Under the pieces are notes generated by a model that worked only from the letters and a program-made list of their open reading frames with translations, did no database searches and had not been told where the DNA came from. Of a DNA stretch of 64,000 nucleotides, positions 1 to 11,046 are shown piece after piece. Numbering within the stretch: the stretch's first letter is position 1; the number at the start of each line of letters is the position of its first letter. The DNA lies in NCBI RefSeq assembly GCF_003263785.1, contig NZ_JYJK01000084.1, positions 1-64,000 on the forward strand. Reading direction: 5' to 3'. A program made the translations under genes and the position numbers. The stretch comes from Vibrio variabilis. GTDB lineage: Bacteria; Pseudomonadota; Gammaproteobacteria; Enterobacterales; Vibrionaceae.

Positions 1-82
1 ATAAGGCTACGAAGGTCAGCTGACTTAGCCGATCAGATCGTAACTTCCTGATTTAGTTCCATCGAATTACGCAACAAAGTCC
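1..82. mobile_element. Probable terminus of an IS5/IS903-type insertion sequence (partial)
   Basis: Read on the minus strand from position 82, the sequence begins GGACTTTGTTGCGTAATTC. This resembles the IS903-group terminal repeat, which begins GGCTTTGTTGAATAAATC. The element would run off the left edge, so no transposase is visible. The match is from memory of the family consensus and is not proven. The neighbourhood (a truncated Rhs tip) fits a rearranged region. Confidence 0.35.
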
Positions 83-173
83 CCGCTAGCTTTCGTTTGC
101 TTGACTTAGGTTGCTCCCAAGTTGAAGGGGCAACTTAACTAGAAGTTAATTACACTGTTTCCTTGCTGATCTG

Positions 174-506
174 TTATTTATTATCCACAACTACAACATT
201 TTCTACTTTTAAATAAACCAATACAGGTCCCTTTCTTCCAGCCTTTTCATATTGAAACTCAATTTCTTGCTCTTTCCTTATTAACTTCGAAACTTGAGAG
301 CAATCAACATTCCACAATTTTGAAGTAAAATTTATTGGAGATTCAAACTTCTTACTTTCTACTTGTATATTTAATACGTTACTTGACCTCCAAATATCTT
401 CACAAGATATGTCGGTCACTTTCCCTGTAGCAAGATAGTACTTCCTACCTTCTCCACAAGAGATAATAAAACAAACAAATAAAGCTATAGTAATTAATCG
501 AATCAA
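174..506 (-). CDS. Small lipoprotein, candidate immunity protein for the Rhs tip
   Basis: A 110-residue protein with a short N-terminal hydrophobic segment ending in a lipobox (I-I-S-C, Cys17), so probably a lipoprotein. The start is TTG, overlapping the TGA stop of the upstream Rhs tip as TTGA, which implies translational coupling. A small gene directly after an Rhs C-terminal tip is the usual place for a cognate immunity gene, and a lipidated immunity protein would fit a toxin acting in the periplasm or at the inner membrane. I recognise no domain in the mature part, which is Lys/Val rich. The immunity role is inferred from position only. Confidence 0.6.
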   Translation of the reverse strand: MIRLITIALFVCFIISCGEGRKYYLATGKVTDISCEDIWRSSNVLNIQVESKKFESPINFTSKLWNVDCSQVSKLIRKEQEIEFQYEKAGRKGPVLVYLKVENVVVVDNK

Positions 507-1614
507 TTTCCTGAAACCTCCCGTTGTGCAGCATTAACGCTATAAGCTGATAAGTATGCGTTTGCAGCGCTAGAGGCGCTAATCGTTTGATTAACACTTA
601 ATGCTCTGAACATATTAGTTGTAGCACCAGCTCCAGTTAAAGCTCCGGGAACGTTTACGCCAATAGCCGCAGCTTGCCTCGCAGTTTCTGCATCCATGCC
701 AGCCCCCATGAAAGCTTTTTCGGTGCCTCGCTGTACTGGATCATACCCAGTTGTTTGCTCCAGCATATCGCTAGCTCCTACTGTTGCAGCAGTGGCGGCT
801 AATGCACATCCGGCTCCAGCAGTAAATGCACAAGTTCCCGCACCTGCTATTACGACAGTATTGGCAGCAGTTCTAGCAGGATCTTCAGCTAAAGAACTCA
901 TTGTATTAGATATACCGTTACCAATATCGCTCATTACCCCTTCTATTGAACTTCTAAGTTGAGCCGCTCCATCAGCAATACTTCTGAACCACTTAGCCAA
1001 TGGCGCATCAGGGTGTTCAAACTTTGGATGGTTAGCATCATTATAAGCTTTCATGAATGCTGCGGTTATTGCACCATTTGCAAACTTACCACCTGTAACT
1101 TGGCTAACAGTACCACCTACAACAGCAGCGGCAACAACTCTTGCACCTGTATCTTTGAAGGCAGCATCTATTTTTCCCCCGCCATACTTGAAACACCTGC
1201 AGCTGCAAAGCCATGACCGAATTTACCTCCTGAAAAGACGCTACTTATTCCGCCTGCCATCCCTCGAATCAGTCCTTTTCCAAATATGTTGGATATTCCA
1301 TTATTAGCTATTATCTCGCATGCACCATAGAAAAGCGCCCCACTAAATGCTCCAACTAGTGCTCCTTTTAGAGTGCCAGTTGCAACGTAACCAGATAATG
1401 CACCACCTGCAATTGCCCACCCTAAACCAGCAACAGCAGACATTACTGTAATACCAATTTGAACAATTGTCTTCCAATGCTTTTTAACAAACTTCTTCAA
1501 TGACTTAAAGAAGTACCCACTCGGATCAGTATACGACATCGGATTATTCAACACATAACTATAACGATTGTAGTTCTGTGAGTTTAACGGTGCTTGGAAG
1601 AAGGACTTATTACT
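503..1614 (-). pseudogene. Truncated Rhs C-terminal tip (polymorphic toxin end), frameshifted
   Basis: This is the 3' end of an Rhs/YD-repeat protein. It reads through NRYSYVLNNPMSYTDPSGY, the hallmark end of the Rhs core, then a hydrophobic linker, then KIDAAFKDTGARVVAAAV and TGGKFANGAITAAF, typical post-core Rhs sequence. A 1-base deletion in a C run at 1176-1180 breaks the frame; restoring it joins the halves. Similarity to the core stops near 1605 and a stop lies at 1615-1617, so the large N-terminal part is missing. The tip of about 180 residues after ITAAF is Ala/Gly rich and I do not recognise it. It may be an orphan tip left by recombination. The lipoprotein gene downstream overlaps its stop. 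Confidence 0.75.
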
Positions 1615-1762
1615 TTATCACGAGATAACTCACATAATATTGCAATTCCAACTTTTATTTCACAGCATAGCCATGCCTAATTTAGTACTCAATAATATTC
1701 ACAACTAGATGCCAGGCTATAGAGAAATTCCGTTCAACATATGAGTTTCAGGTTAGGATTCT

Positions 1763-2550
1763 CTACAACAACTTATTCTTATATTGCTCAGGCGTTTGCC
1801 CAGAATATTTCTTGAACATCGAGATAAACGGACTCGCTTGGTTATAACCGAGCGTAAATGCCACTTCTTTTACTGAATGGCCACTTCGTAATAGATCCAT
1901 TGAAAACAAGTACCGTACTCGCAAGCGCCACTCAGTAAAACTCATGCCAAGTTCGCTTTGGCAGTAACGCGCAAGCGTACGTTCGGTTGTATGAACTTTT
2001 GATGCCCACTCCTTAAGGCTAATGTCGTTAGTTGGCTCCTCTTCAATGGCCGCCAGAATGGGGGCGAGATATTTGTTATTACTAGAAGGTAGGAAGTGGT
2101 GCTGTTCTTGCTGATCGCTCAGTTGGTCTAGAAGCACTTGGATCAAACGCTGATCTTTTTCAGATTCTGCCACGTTGACGTTACGGTGACGAAAGTCTCA
2201 ATAATCGAGGATACGATTGGTGTCACTTTGATTAAGCTGGTTTTATCTGGAAACCCATCGGTAAACTCGTGGGCAATATTAAGCGAGCAGTATTCGAGTG
2301 GCTTGCGGTTGTAGCTGCAATGCATCACGCCCGCCGGAACCCAAATAGCAAGATGTGGCGGCGCTAGAAAACGTGTATCTTGCGCTTCCATTTCCAATAT
2401 ACCGCCGCTAATCAGCTGGACTTGTCCCCATGGGTGGCAGTGAACGCGGGTTTCGGTGTTCGACAAAAACGCATCGAAGTTCATGAAAACATTGGAGGGC
2501 ATCTTGTCGATAGACAAAGAGGGATGCAAATTTCTAGTGTGTTTTTTCAA
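1763..2550 (-). CDS. AraC-family transcriptional regulator (frameshifted)
   Basis: The N-terminal half carries a cupin-like sensor (H-x-H-P-W-G-Q motif near residue 38, glycine-rich turns). The C-terminal half carries the AraC double helix-turn-helix, including SVKEVAFTLGYNQASPF and FKKYSGQTPEQYK. A single missing base near 2174 splits the gene; adding one restores a protein of about 262 residues. It is divergent from the DMT transporter at 2638 with a short intergenic region, so it probably controls that exporter, a common AraC/DMT pairing. The inducer is unknown. Confidence 0.85.
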
Positions 2551-2637
2551 CTTGTCTTCCTATCGCGCGCAATGTCGTTTTAAAGATACATGCAATTATA
2601 CCGACCTGTCACACTATGTATCAACTTACAAAACGCG

Positions 2638-3563
2638 ATGAGGTTCACAGTGGTCTATCTTCTTCCCTTCTTTACTGTGTTGATATGGGGCGGCAACGCC
2701 ATTGTGAACAAGATGTCGGCCTCTGCCATTGAACCGAGCGCGATGAGCTTCTATCGCTGGGCACTTGCTATCTTGGTAATGACGCCTTTTTGCCTCCCAA
2801 AAGTAAAGCGTTACTGGCCAGAGATCCGCAAAAACAGCGCCAAACTCGCGTTTCTTGCCTTGCTTGGCATGGTGCTTAACCAGTCGTTGGGCTACTACGC
2901 AGCGGCAACCACAACTGCCTCTAACATGGCACTGATCACCTCACTAGTCCCCCTGCTCGCGGTGTTCATTTCCGTGCCATTACTTGGCAAACGTATCTCT
3001 AAGCTAAGTATCGTTGGCGGTGTGATTTCGCTAGCTGGCCTTGCCTTTATGCTTGGACAAGGCGACATCAGTTTCTTTTTGCATCAAGACATTTCCCAAG
3101 GCGATGGCTTGATGGTACTGGCGGCTATTGTGTATGCGACTTACTGTGTGTTGCTAAAACGCTGGAAGATGCAGTTGTCTAGCTGGATGCTGATTTACAC
3201 CCAAGCATCTTTGCCGTCATCATGTTGTTTCCACTATTACTGACTAGCGAGCAAATCTTGCCAAGCAGCTCTGCCCTGCCGCTTATCGCCTACGCGGGAT
3301 TGCTCGGCTCACTAGTTGCTCCGCTGCTGTGGGTAAAAGCGATCGATTTGATTGGCGCAGATGGCAGTGCCATGTTCATGAACTTGTTGCCGGTTATCGC
3401 TGTTACTCTCGCTGCAGTACTGCTTGGTGAGTCAATTACCCAGTTCCACCTTATTGGCGGGCTCATGGTCATTTCCGGCGTTATCTTGTCGCAAATTAAG
3501 ACCAAAAAGCTTCAGCCTGCGCAAGAAGCGGTGGCACCTAAACTCACTATCGATAAACAGTAG
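2638..3563 (+). CDS. EamA/DMT-family transporter (frameshifted)
   Basis: A roughly 308-residue inner-membrane protein with about ten hydrophobic segments arranged as two EamA repeats. The first begins FFTVLIWGGNAIVNKMS and the second contains YAGLLGSLVAPLLWVKAI and LLPVIAVTLAAVLLGE. I chose the ATG at 2638 because the EamA pattern begins there; an upstream in-frame ATG at 2590 would add a non-hydrophobic leader overlapping the promoter side. A one-base deletion near 3207 splits the gene. DMT proteins usually export metabolites or drugs, but the substrate cannot be read from the sequence. Divergent from the AraC regulator. Confidence 0.85.
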
Positions 3564-3661
3564 CGAACGGCAAAACACTCGCACACTCAAACTCATAGCG
3601 TGTTGTTAACAAGTTTGTCATAATCAAGTCACTTAGCAGCTCAGATAAAGGAATAAAAATA

Positions 3662-4147
3662 ATGAGTAGTGGCAGAAGAGAGACCACCTTGCGTTTTCTT
3701 GCGGAGCCAGGCGATGTTAACTTTGGCGGCAAAGTGCATGGCGGCGCAGTAATGAAATGGATTGACTTGGCAGCGTACGCTTGCAGCGCGGCATGGAGTG
3801 GCAAGTATTGCATCACAGCTTACGCTGGTGGCATTCGCTTTGTGGAACCAATCCACGTTGGTAATTTAGTAGAAGTGAGTGCCAAAGTGATATACACCGG
3901 CAGAAGCTCTATGCACATTGCCATCGACGTACAAGCCAGCGACCCTAAAGAGCTGCAAAATCGTCTTACGACACACTGCATCGTGATCATGGTGGCGGTG
4001 GATGAAAATGGCAAACCAACCGAGGTACCAGAGTGGGTACCGCAAACAGAAGACGATATTAAGCTTCGTGAGTCGGCAATCAAGCTGATGAACATGCGCA
4101 AGCAGATTGGCGAAGAGATGGAAGCGCACGTCAAATATCTCAAGTAA
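3662..4147 (+). CDS. Acyl-CoA thioesterase, hotdog fold (YciA/ACOT type)
   Basis: A 161-residue cytoplasmic protein with a single hotdog domain. The N-terminal segment N-F-G-G-K-V-H-G-G-A-V-M-K-W-I-D is the diagnostic first part of YciA-type acyl-CoA thioesterases, with the aspartate in the central helix (residue about 35) as the usual catalytic acid. Family members hydrolyse acyl-CoA to free fatty acid and CoA, usually as hexamers. The Lys/Glu-rich C-terminal helix is typical. An AAGGAATAA ribosome-binding region precedes the ATG. Monocistronic between the DMT gene and the amylase. Confidence 0.88.
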   Translation: MSSGRRETTLRFLAEPGDVNFGGKVHGGAVMKWIDLAAYACSAAWSGKYCITAYAGGIRFVEPIHVGNLVEVSAKVIYTGRSSMHIAIDVQASDPKELQNRLTTHCIVIMVAVDENGKPTEVPEWVPQTEDDIKLRESAIKLMNMRKQIGEEMEAHVKYLK

Positions 4148-4298
4148 TGTCCTCTCCTTACTTGTTCATCAAGCCCTAAAATTCATGCAGACTGAATTCT
4201 CGGTCTGCATTTGTTATCTAGATCTCATCTACGCCCTAAATCATCTTCCAAAAGGAGGAGTTTTCATCTTTTCCCTTCAACTACACTAGATTGACGTG

Positions 4299-4313
4299 AT
4301 AGATTTTTTCTAT
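4299..4313. promoter_or_regulatory. Putative LysR-type operator upstream of the alpha-amylase
   Basis: The sequence ATAGATTTTTTCTAT is an inverted repeat ATAG-N7-CTAT and fits the LysR T-N11-A rule. It lies about 45 bp before the amylase ATG. The same dyad occurs before the second malE (6260) and before the LysR/alpha-glucosidase pair (11002), with a shared 3' flank ATATC. I infer binding by the LysR protein at 11047. Confidence 0.55.
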
Positions 4314-4355
4314 ATCCAAAACAGAACTCCTACAACATCAGCTTGGTGAGATTTT

Positions 4356-6166
4356 ATGCCCAACTCTTCCATTTCTAAACCTGAGCAAAAGATTCATCTG
4401 TACCAAATTTTCACCCGCCTATTTGGCAATACCGATTCAACCAACCAGCCTTGGGGCACCATAGAGCAAAATGGTGTCGGCAAGTTTAGCGATATCAACG
4501 AGGCCGCCCTAGCATCGATTCGAGACCTCGGCATGACTCATGTCTGGTATACCGGCGTACCGCACCATGCGGTCATTCGCGATTACAGTGAGTATGGCAT
4601 TCGCAATGATCACCCTGCTGTTGTTAAAGGACGCGCAGGGTCACCTTATGCGGTGAAGGACTATTACTCGGTGAATCCAGATTTAGCGGACAATCCAGCC
4701 CAAAGAAATCAAGAGTTTAAGCAGCTCATTGAACGCACGCATAAAGCGGGCTTAAAAGTGGTGATTGATATCGTGCCCAACCACGTGGCTCGCCAATATC
4801 AAGGGCTCAACAACCCTGAAGGCGTCACCGATTTTGGTGCAGAAGACGATACCAGCCTCGAGTACTCGCGGGAAAATAACTTCTACTACATTCCCGAGCA
4901 AGCGTTTGAACTGCCCGATGTACCTGAGCATCTCGCACCGCTGGGTGGCGAGGATCACCCACTACTCAAGCACCCTTATCATGAGTACCCAGCCAAATGG
5001 ACTGGCAATGGTGCGAGAAGCGCCAAACCGAGCGCCGACGACTGGTACGAGACGGTTAAAGTCAATTACGGCGTAAGACCGATGGCAGCAAAGACTTTCC
5101 GGAACTACCCGAATGTTATCGACATAAGGACTTTGCTGACCACGCGAAATTTTGGAATGACAAAGATGTACCAAGCTCATGGCGCAAGTTTCGTGACATT
5201 GCCATGTATTGGCTGGATCAAGGCGTCGACGGCTTTCGCTATGACATGGCAGAGATGGTGCCGGTGGAGTTTTGGAGCTTTCTCAACTCATCGGTAAAAC
5301 TCCGTAACCCTGATGCATTCTTAGTAGCTGAAGTGTATCAACCTCACCTTTATCGAGATTATATTCAGCTTGGCAAAATGGATGCACTCTACGACAAAGT
5401 TGATCTCTACGATACGCTCAAAGCGATTGTTCAAGGCCGAGATAGCACAGAGTCCATCTCTCGTATCCAAACCGAGCATAGCGACATCGAACCTCACATG
5501 CTGCACTTTCTCGATAACCATGACGAGCAGCGGATCCCTTGCGCTGAATTTGCTGGAAGCGCCGAAGCGGCTTTGCCTGCCATGGTCGTATCTGCCACTG
5601 TCAGTAACGCACCAACCATGCTTTACTTTGGCCAAGAGCTGGGTGAAGCTGGCGAAGAAAACGCGGGCTTTGGGCAGCCAACCCGAACCTCCATTTTCGA
5701 CTATATCGGTGTTCCGAGCCATCAGCGCTGGATGAACAATGGCGCATTCGATGGCGGCCAATCCACCGAACAAGAACTGAATCTGCGCCGTTTTTACCAT
5801 AGCTTAATGCGCTTTGTGCAGCATAGCCCTGCGATGTCTGGCTCTCGACTGTCACTGGATATTCAGCGTGATGAGCGCCATGGCGAGCTTCGCCACAAGC
5901 TTTATGGATACTGGCGTGAGAACAAAGGTGATGCTGCGTTAGTCTTAGTTAACTTTGATGCACACCAAGCCAGCAGTGAAGCGATTTCCGTGCCCGTGGA
6001 CGTGATCAATGCTTTAGGGTTAATCGACGGCACCTACTCACTAACATGCAGACTAGATCCAAAAGTCACCGCAGAGCTTAATGTCTCGAATGGCTCAGGC
6101 CTAGTTGATATTGCCCTCAATCCACTGGCTTCACATATTTTTCAACTCGTAGCTACAGAGCATTAA
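4356..6166 (+). CDS. GH13 alpha-amylase family enzyme, cytoplasmic (frameshifted)
   Basis: About 603 residues after correcting a one-base deletion near 5082 (CCGATGGC should read through as Pro-Asp-Gly). The four GH13 regions are present: I, VVIDIVPNH (about residue 135); II, GVDGFRYDMAE with the nucleophile Asp; III, LVAEVYQ with the acid/base Glu; IV, FLDNHDEQ. There is no signal peptide, so it acts on imported maltodextrins in the cytoplasm. It is preceded by a LysR-type operator and followed by a terminator and a second maltose-binding protein gene. The exact specificity within GH13 cannot be told. Confidence 0.88.
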
Positions 6167-6199
6167 CCGCCCTACTTCATCGAAGCCCACTACTATCAG

Positions 6200-6228
6200 G
6201 CCTCAGCGTAAAAGCTGGGGCTTTTTTT
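6200..6228 (+). terminator. Rho-independent terminator after the amylase
   Basis: GCCTCAGC, a 6-base loop, GCTGGGGC (one G-T pair), then a run of seven T. Confidence 0.8.
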
Positions 6229-6259
6229 ACTCATTCAGATCACACCTCGCGCAAGTGAA

Positions 6260-6274
6260 ATAGCAAAAATCTAT
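6260..6274. promoter_or_regulatory. Putative LysR-type operator upstream of the second malE
   Basis: ATAGCAAAAATCTAT, again ATAG-N7-CTAT followed by ATCAA, about 80 bp before the ATG at 6356. Same dyad as at 4299 and 11002. Confidence 0.5.
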
Positions 6275-6355
6275 ATCAACTAACAAAAAGGCTATTTTTA
6301 CGCCTCATTGCATCCGATTATTCTTATCCCAATGCAAATGGACAGGATAGTCACA

Positions 6356-7531
6356 ATGAAAACACTAAAAACATCCTTAACCGCTTTGGCACTAGCAACG
6401 TTAACGGCAGCTCCAGCAATGGCAGTCACAGAGGGTGAACTGCTTATTTGGATCAACAGTGATAAAGGTTACGAAGGGCTTGCAGAAGTCGGCCGACAGT
6501 TTGAAGCCGATACTGGTATTAAAGTCAGTGTTCAGTTTCCCGAGTCATTAGAAGCACGCTTTCAGCAGGTCGCAGCCACTGGCGATGGCCCAGACATCAT
6601 TTTCTGGGCACACGACCGCTTTGGTGGCTACGCTGAGTCTGGTCTGCTGCGAGAAGTGAAACCGAGTAAAGCATTTCAAGATAAACTGGTCGACTTTAGT
6701 TGGGATGCGGTGAACTACAAAGGCAAGCTCATTGGCTACCCTCTTGCTATTGAAGCTATTTCACTGATTTACAATAAAGACTTACTGCCAGAACCCCCTA
6801 AATCATGGGAAGAGCTACCCGCTATTCACGCTAAGATGAAAGCACAAGGTAAAGACACCATCATGTGGGATGTGAAGAACGCCTACTTTACTTGGCCAAT
6901 TGTCTCTGCCGGTACTTATTCATTCGCGAAAACGCCACAAGGTCACGATGCCAACGACACCGGGATCAACAATCAACGCGCTCAGGACAACCTAGCGTTC
7001 TTGCTGAACATGAAAAAAGAAGGCATTGTCAATCCGGGAATGGATTATGCGAATGCCGAGTCCTCCTTTGCCAAAGGCGAAGTGGCGATGACGATCAACG
7101 GTCCTTGGTCATGGGGCAACCTAGACAAAGCGGGCATCAACTACGGCGTTGCCACCTTCCCTACGTTAGATGGTGAAAAATCGAACCCATTCGTTGGCAT
7201 TTTGAGTGCCGGTATTAGCTCGGCAAGCCCAAATGAAGATTTGGCGGTAGAGTTTATCGAAAACTATTTGTTTACCGATGAAGCGCTCACCACTATCAAC
7301 AACGACAAGCCGCTTGGTGCCGTGACTCTGAAATCGTTCCAGCAAACTCTAGAGTCCGATCAGCGCATTCGCTCAACCATGATTAACGCAGAAAACGGCG
7401 AAATCATGCCAGCGATTCCTAAAATGATGACCTTTTGGATGTCTGAAGGTGCTGCCATCGAAAACACACTACTAGGACGCCAGACTGTTTCTGAGGCACT
7501 TGCTACTGCGGAGAAGCAGTTGTCGCGTTAA
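6356..7531 (+). CDS. Maltose/maltodextrin-binding protein paralogue (second MalE)
   Basis: A 391-residue periplasmic substrate-binding protein with a clear signal peptide (cleavage near AMA-VTEG). It is nearly collinear with the MalE at 16619-17800: both share G-E/Q-L-x-I-W-I-N-x-[21 protein letters not shown] and the NDKPLGAV segment. I chose ATG 6356 because the signal peptide and a purine-rich ribosome-binding site fit it; an upstream ATG at 6308 adds a non-signal leader. No permease genes accompany it, so it presumably feeds the MalFGK2 transporter encoded 8 kb away, or acts in chemotaxis. Its own operator suggests separate regulation. Confidence 0.88.
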   Translation: MKTLKTSLTALALATLTAAPAMAVTEGELLIWINSDKGYEGLAEVGRQFEADTGIKVSVQFPESLEARFQQVAATGDGPDIIFWAHDRFGGYAESGLLREVKPSKAFQDKLVDFSWDAVNYKGKLIGYPLAIEAISLIYNKDLLPEPPKSWEELPAIHAKMKAQGKDTIMWDVKNAYFTWPIVSAGTYSFAKTPQGHDANDTGINNQRAQDNLAFLLNMKKEGIVNPGMDYANAESSFAKGEVAMTINGPWSWGNLDKAGINYGVATFPTLDGEKSNPFVGILSAGISSASPNEDLAVEFIENYLFTDEALTTINNDKPLGAVTLKSFQQTLESDQRIRSTMINAENGEIMPAIPKMMTFWMSEGAAIENTLLGRQTVSEALATAEKQLSR

Positions 7532-7542
7532 CACTAACTCCG

Positions 7543-7575
7543 CTCGCCAAGCGCGCCAAAAGCGCACTTGGCGAG
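7543..7575. terminator. Stem-loop after the second malE
   Basis: CTCGCCAAG pairs with CTTGGCGAG (9 bp) across a 15-base loop. No strong T run follows, so it may stabilise the 3' end rather than terminate alone. Confidence 0.5.
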
Positions 7576-7874
7576 TAAATCAACCGAAGTTTTGTTGTTT
7601 CTTGTAAGCCCGTGACCACCTCTTAAAATCGCAATGTAACACTTTGAATCGCCCCACAACAGATCCTCTTCTTCATCACATTCTCACCCAAGATCTTAAA
7701 CAGCCGATTGAATTTCTCACTGTCGCTATCTATACCCTTTACCTATGCTCGCAGTTCCTCTGTTGTTCGAGCACGTACGACGCCACACGATCATGCTTGT
7801 TGGAAGGTAATACATGATGGGTGGTGACAAAGTGATGAAAACAAACGAGATAAAGGCGAAACAAGGAGATAACG
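7576..7874. other. Non-coding stretch
   Basis: No open frame with a credible ribosome-binding site was found. A weak promoter-like pair (TTGAAT, then TATACC) around 7709-7737 could serve the small gene at 7875. Otherwise I see nothing. Confidence 0.4.
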
Positions 7875-8033
7875 ATGGACAGAATTTGCCCAATGTGCCA
7901 AACGCCAATGGTAGAGAGAAACCACGTACATGTTTGCCCAAGAAATGAAATTGGCGACTGCGCTTATGATCCCTACCTACATGAATTTGAGCCTGTACAA
8001 GAGCGAGAAATGGAGCAAGATCGTCCTTATTAG
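7875..8033 (+). CDS. Small zinc-ribbon-like protein (52 aa)
   Basis: A short gene with a strong AAGGAG ribosome-binding site 6 bases before the ATG and a terminator 25 bases after the stop. The 52-residue product has a C-P-M-C pair at residues 5-8 and further Cys near residues 23 and 31, so a four-Cys metal site is possible. The C-terminal half is acidic (E-P-V-Q-E-R-E-M-E-Q-D). I do not recognise a named family. Signals on both sides make a real gene likely. Confidence 0.7.
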   Translation: MDRICPMCQTPMVERNHVHVCPRNEIGDCAYDPYLHEFEPVQEREMEQDRPY

Positions 8034-8058
8034 AATCACAAGGTGATAATTGTCAAAG

Positions 8059-8089
8059 AGGCGACCTCTTATCATGTGGTCGCCTTTTT
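8059..8089 (+). terminator. Rho-independent terminator
   Basis: AGGCGACC / GGTCGCCT perfect 8-bp stem with an 11-base loop and a T5 tail. It ends the small zinc-ribbon gene. Confidence 0.85.
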
Positions 8090-8115
8090 GATTCTCACCC
8101 AGTAGCAAATTTAAG

Positions 8116-8772
8116 TTAACACCAACTTGCGCCTTCGCCCGTTTGTGGTTTTAGAAGCTCTTTCACATTCGCTTCTATGACTCGATAACCGACGTTGCCA
8201 AATAAGGTTTGTCGGCCGCCGTCAATAATATAGGTTGGACTGCCTTTGATTTGTTGAGCCTCACGAAGCAGTTGGTCACTCCAGAGTGCCGCGTAGGCAG
8301 AACCATCCATGAGGTACGACTGAAGCGCTTCAGGGTTTATTCCCTGAGAGGCAAGGACATCCGCAATCACTTCAACATTGCTGATGTCTCTCCCTTGCTC
8401 AAAGAAAGCCTGTCTTAACGACTTAGCGAGACGCAACACGTCACCTTGGCTGCTACCAGCAAGCTCTGCGGCTTTTAAGTGAAGATGTGCAGGCATAGAA
8501 CTGGTTGGTCTAATGCTGTGCCATACAGCTGAGTTAAGCGTCAGCTCAGGGAATTTAGCGGCCACCTCTTCGGTGTGCTTTGCGAATCCATCAAAACCGC
8601 CTTTGTCACTCCACCCTTTGCCGATACGAGTTTGCGTGTCACCAAACAAGTTAATGAACTTGGGTGATAGTTCAATTTGGCCTTCAAAGTTAGCCAGCAA
8701 GGCATCATTTCGAGCCTCCGCTGCCCACGCCCACACACAAAGTACATCGCTGACATAGTCGATTTTTAACAT
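8116..8772 (-). CDS. DsbA-family (FrnE-like) thioredoxin-fold protein with a degenerate active site
   Basis: A 218-residue cytoplasmic protein with no signal peptide. The N-terminus D-Y-V-S-D-V-L-C-V-W-A-W matches the DsbA/FrnE pattern, but the second active-site Cys is replaced by Ala (C12-V-W-A15). It has a helical insertion and the conserved cis-Pro segment G-S-P-T-Y-I-I-D-G near residue 182, then G-N-V-G-Y-R. A single Cys suggests glutathione-linked or isomerase-like chemistry rather than disulfide oxidation. A rhodanese gene lies just upstream on the same strand (gap 48 bases), so a sulfur/thiol two-gene operon is likely. Confidence 0.82.
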   Translation of the reverse strand: MLKIDYVSDVLCVWAWAAEARNDALLANFEGQIELSPKFINLFGDTQTRIGKGWSDKGGFDGFAKHTEEVAAKFPELTLNSAVWHSIRPTSSMPAHLHLKAAELAGSSQGDVLRLAKSLRQAFFEQGRDISNVEVIADVLASQGINPEALQSYLMDGSAYAALWSDQLLREAQQIKGSPTYIIDGGRQTLFGNVGYRVIEANVKELLKPQTGEGASWC

Positions 8773-8820
8773 GATGCATTCTCCCGTTTTGTTATGACTT
8801 CTTCTGAGAATTAAAAACGA

Positions 8821-9144
8821 TTATCGTGAAATATAGTCGCTAGCCGCTGAAACTGTGCCGGCATTGACGATATTTCGATACCCCATAGATTCAAGCACTT
8901 GAACCGCCTGAGACGCTCTCATACCAGATGCACAATACACAACAAGGTTGTCTTGAGGCTGGATGTCGCTATTGGCAACCGCGAAAATCATTTGCAATGG
9001 CACATTCAAAGAACCCTCAATGTGGCCTGAAGCAAACTCTTGTGGCGAACGCACATCAATCAAATACTGCTTTGCAGCCGAGGACTCGGTGCCACCAGTA
9101 GTATTATCGTTTAAGGTTGTGTTTGTTTGAACAGTAGAATTCAT
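8821..9144 (-). CDS. Single-domain rhodanese
   Basis: 107 residues. After a Thr/Asn-rich N-terminal tail of about 25 residues without a signal peptide comes one rhodanese domain: L-I-D-V-R-S-P-Q-E-F, G-H-I-E-G-S-L-N-V-P, and the active-site loop V-V-Y-C-A-S-G-M-R-A with the catalytic Cys. Such proteins move sulfane sulfur to thiol acceptors. It heads a probable operon with the DsbA-like gene downstream. Confidence 0.88.
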   Translation of the reverse strand: MNSTVQTNTTLNDNTTGGTESSAAKQYLIDVRSPQEFASGHIEGSLNVPLQMIFAVANSDIQPQDNLVVYCASGMRASQAVQVLESMGYRNIVNAGTVSAASDYISR

Positions 9145-9280
9145 AGCAACAGCTCCAGCTAATTAAGTTAAATCTAATTTAACCAACCCAACCAAAGCTG
9201 TCAAACATTATTTTAGAAAAAGCTAAAGTAAAAATTTCAAGTGTTGACCCCTAGGACCTAGAACCAATTACCTAAAACCA

Positions 9281-10927
<1,647 letters not shown>

Positions 10928-10980
10928 CTAGCTTATCGTTAAATTACCCCCACTTTACGAAGTTATCGCTGTGATTAAAA

Positions 10981-11016
10981 ATAGATTCTCCGTATAATCG
11001 TATAGATTTTTTATAT
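10981..11016. promoter_or_regulatory. Paired LysR-type sites between the alpha-glucosidase and the LysR gene
   Basis: ATAG-N7-GTAT at 10981-10995 and ATAG-N7-ATAT at 11002-11016. Their centres are 21 bp apart (two helical turns), as in the recognition plus activation sites of LysR autoregulated divergent promoters. The downstream copy keeps the T-N11-A core and the ATATC-AAAAAC flank found before the amylase. Confidence 0.6.
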
Positions 11017-11046
11017 ATCAAAAACCGACACACCAAAAGGCAATGT

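Noticed and set aside
696..962. Plus-strand open frame over the Rhs tip
   Set aside because: Antisense shadow of the Rhs reading frame; no ribosome-binding site and an Ala/Pro-biased mirror composition.
5321..5800. Minus-strand 159-residue frame in the amylase
   Set aside because: Antisense to conserved GH13 regions III and IV.
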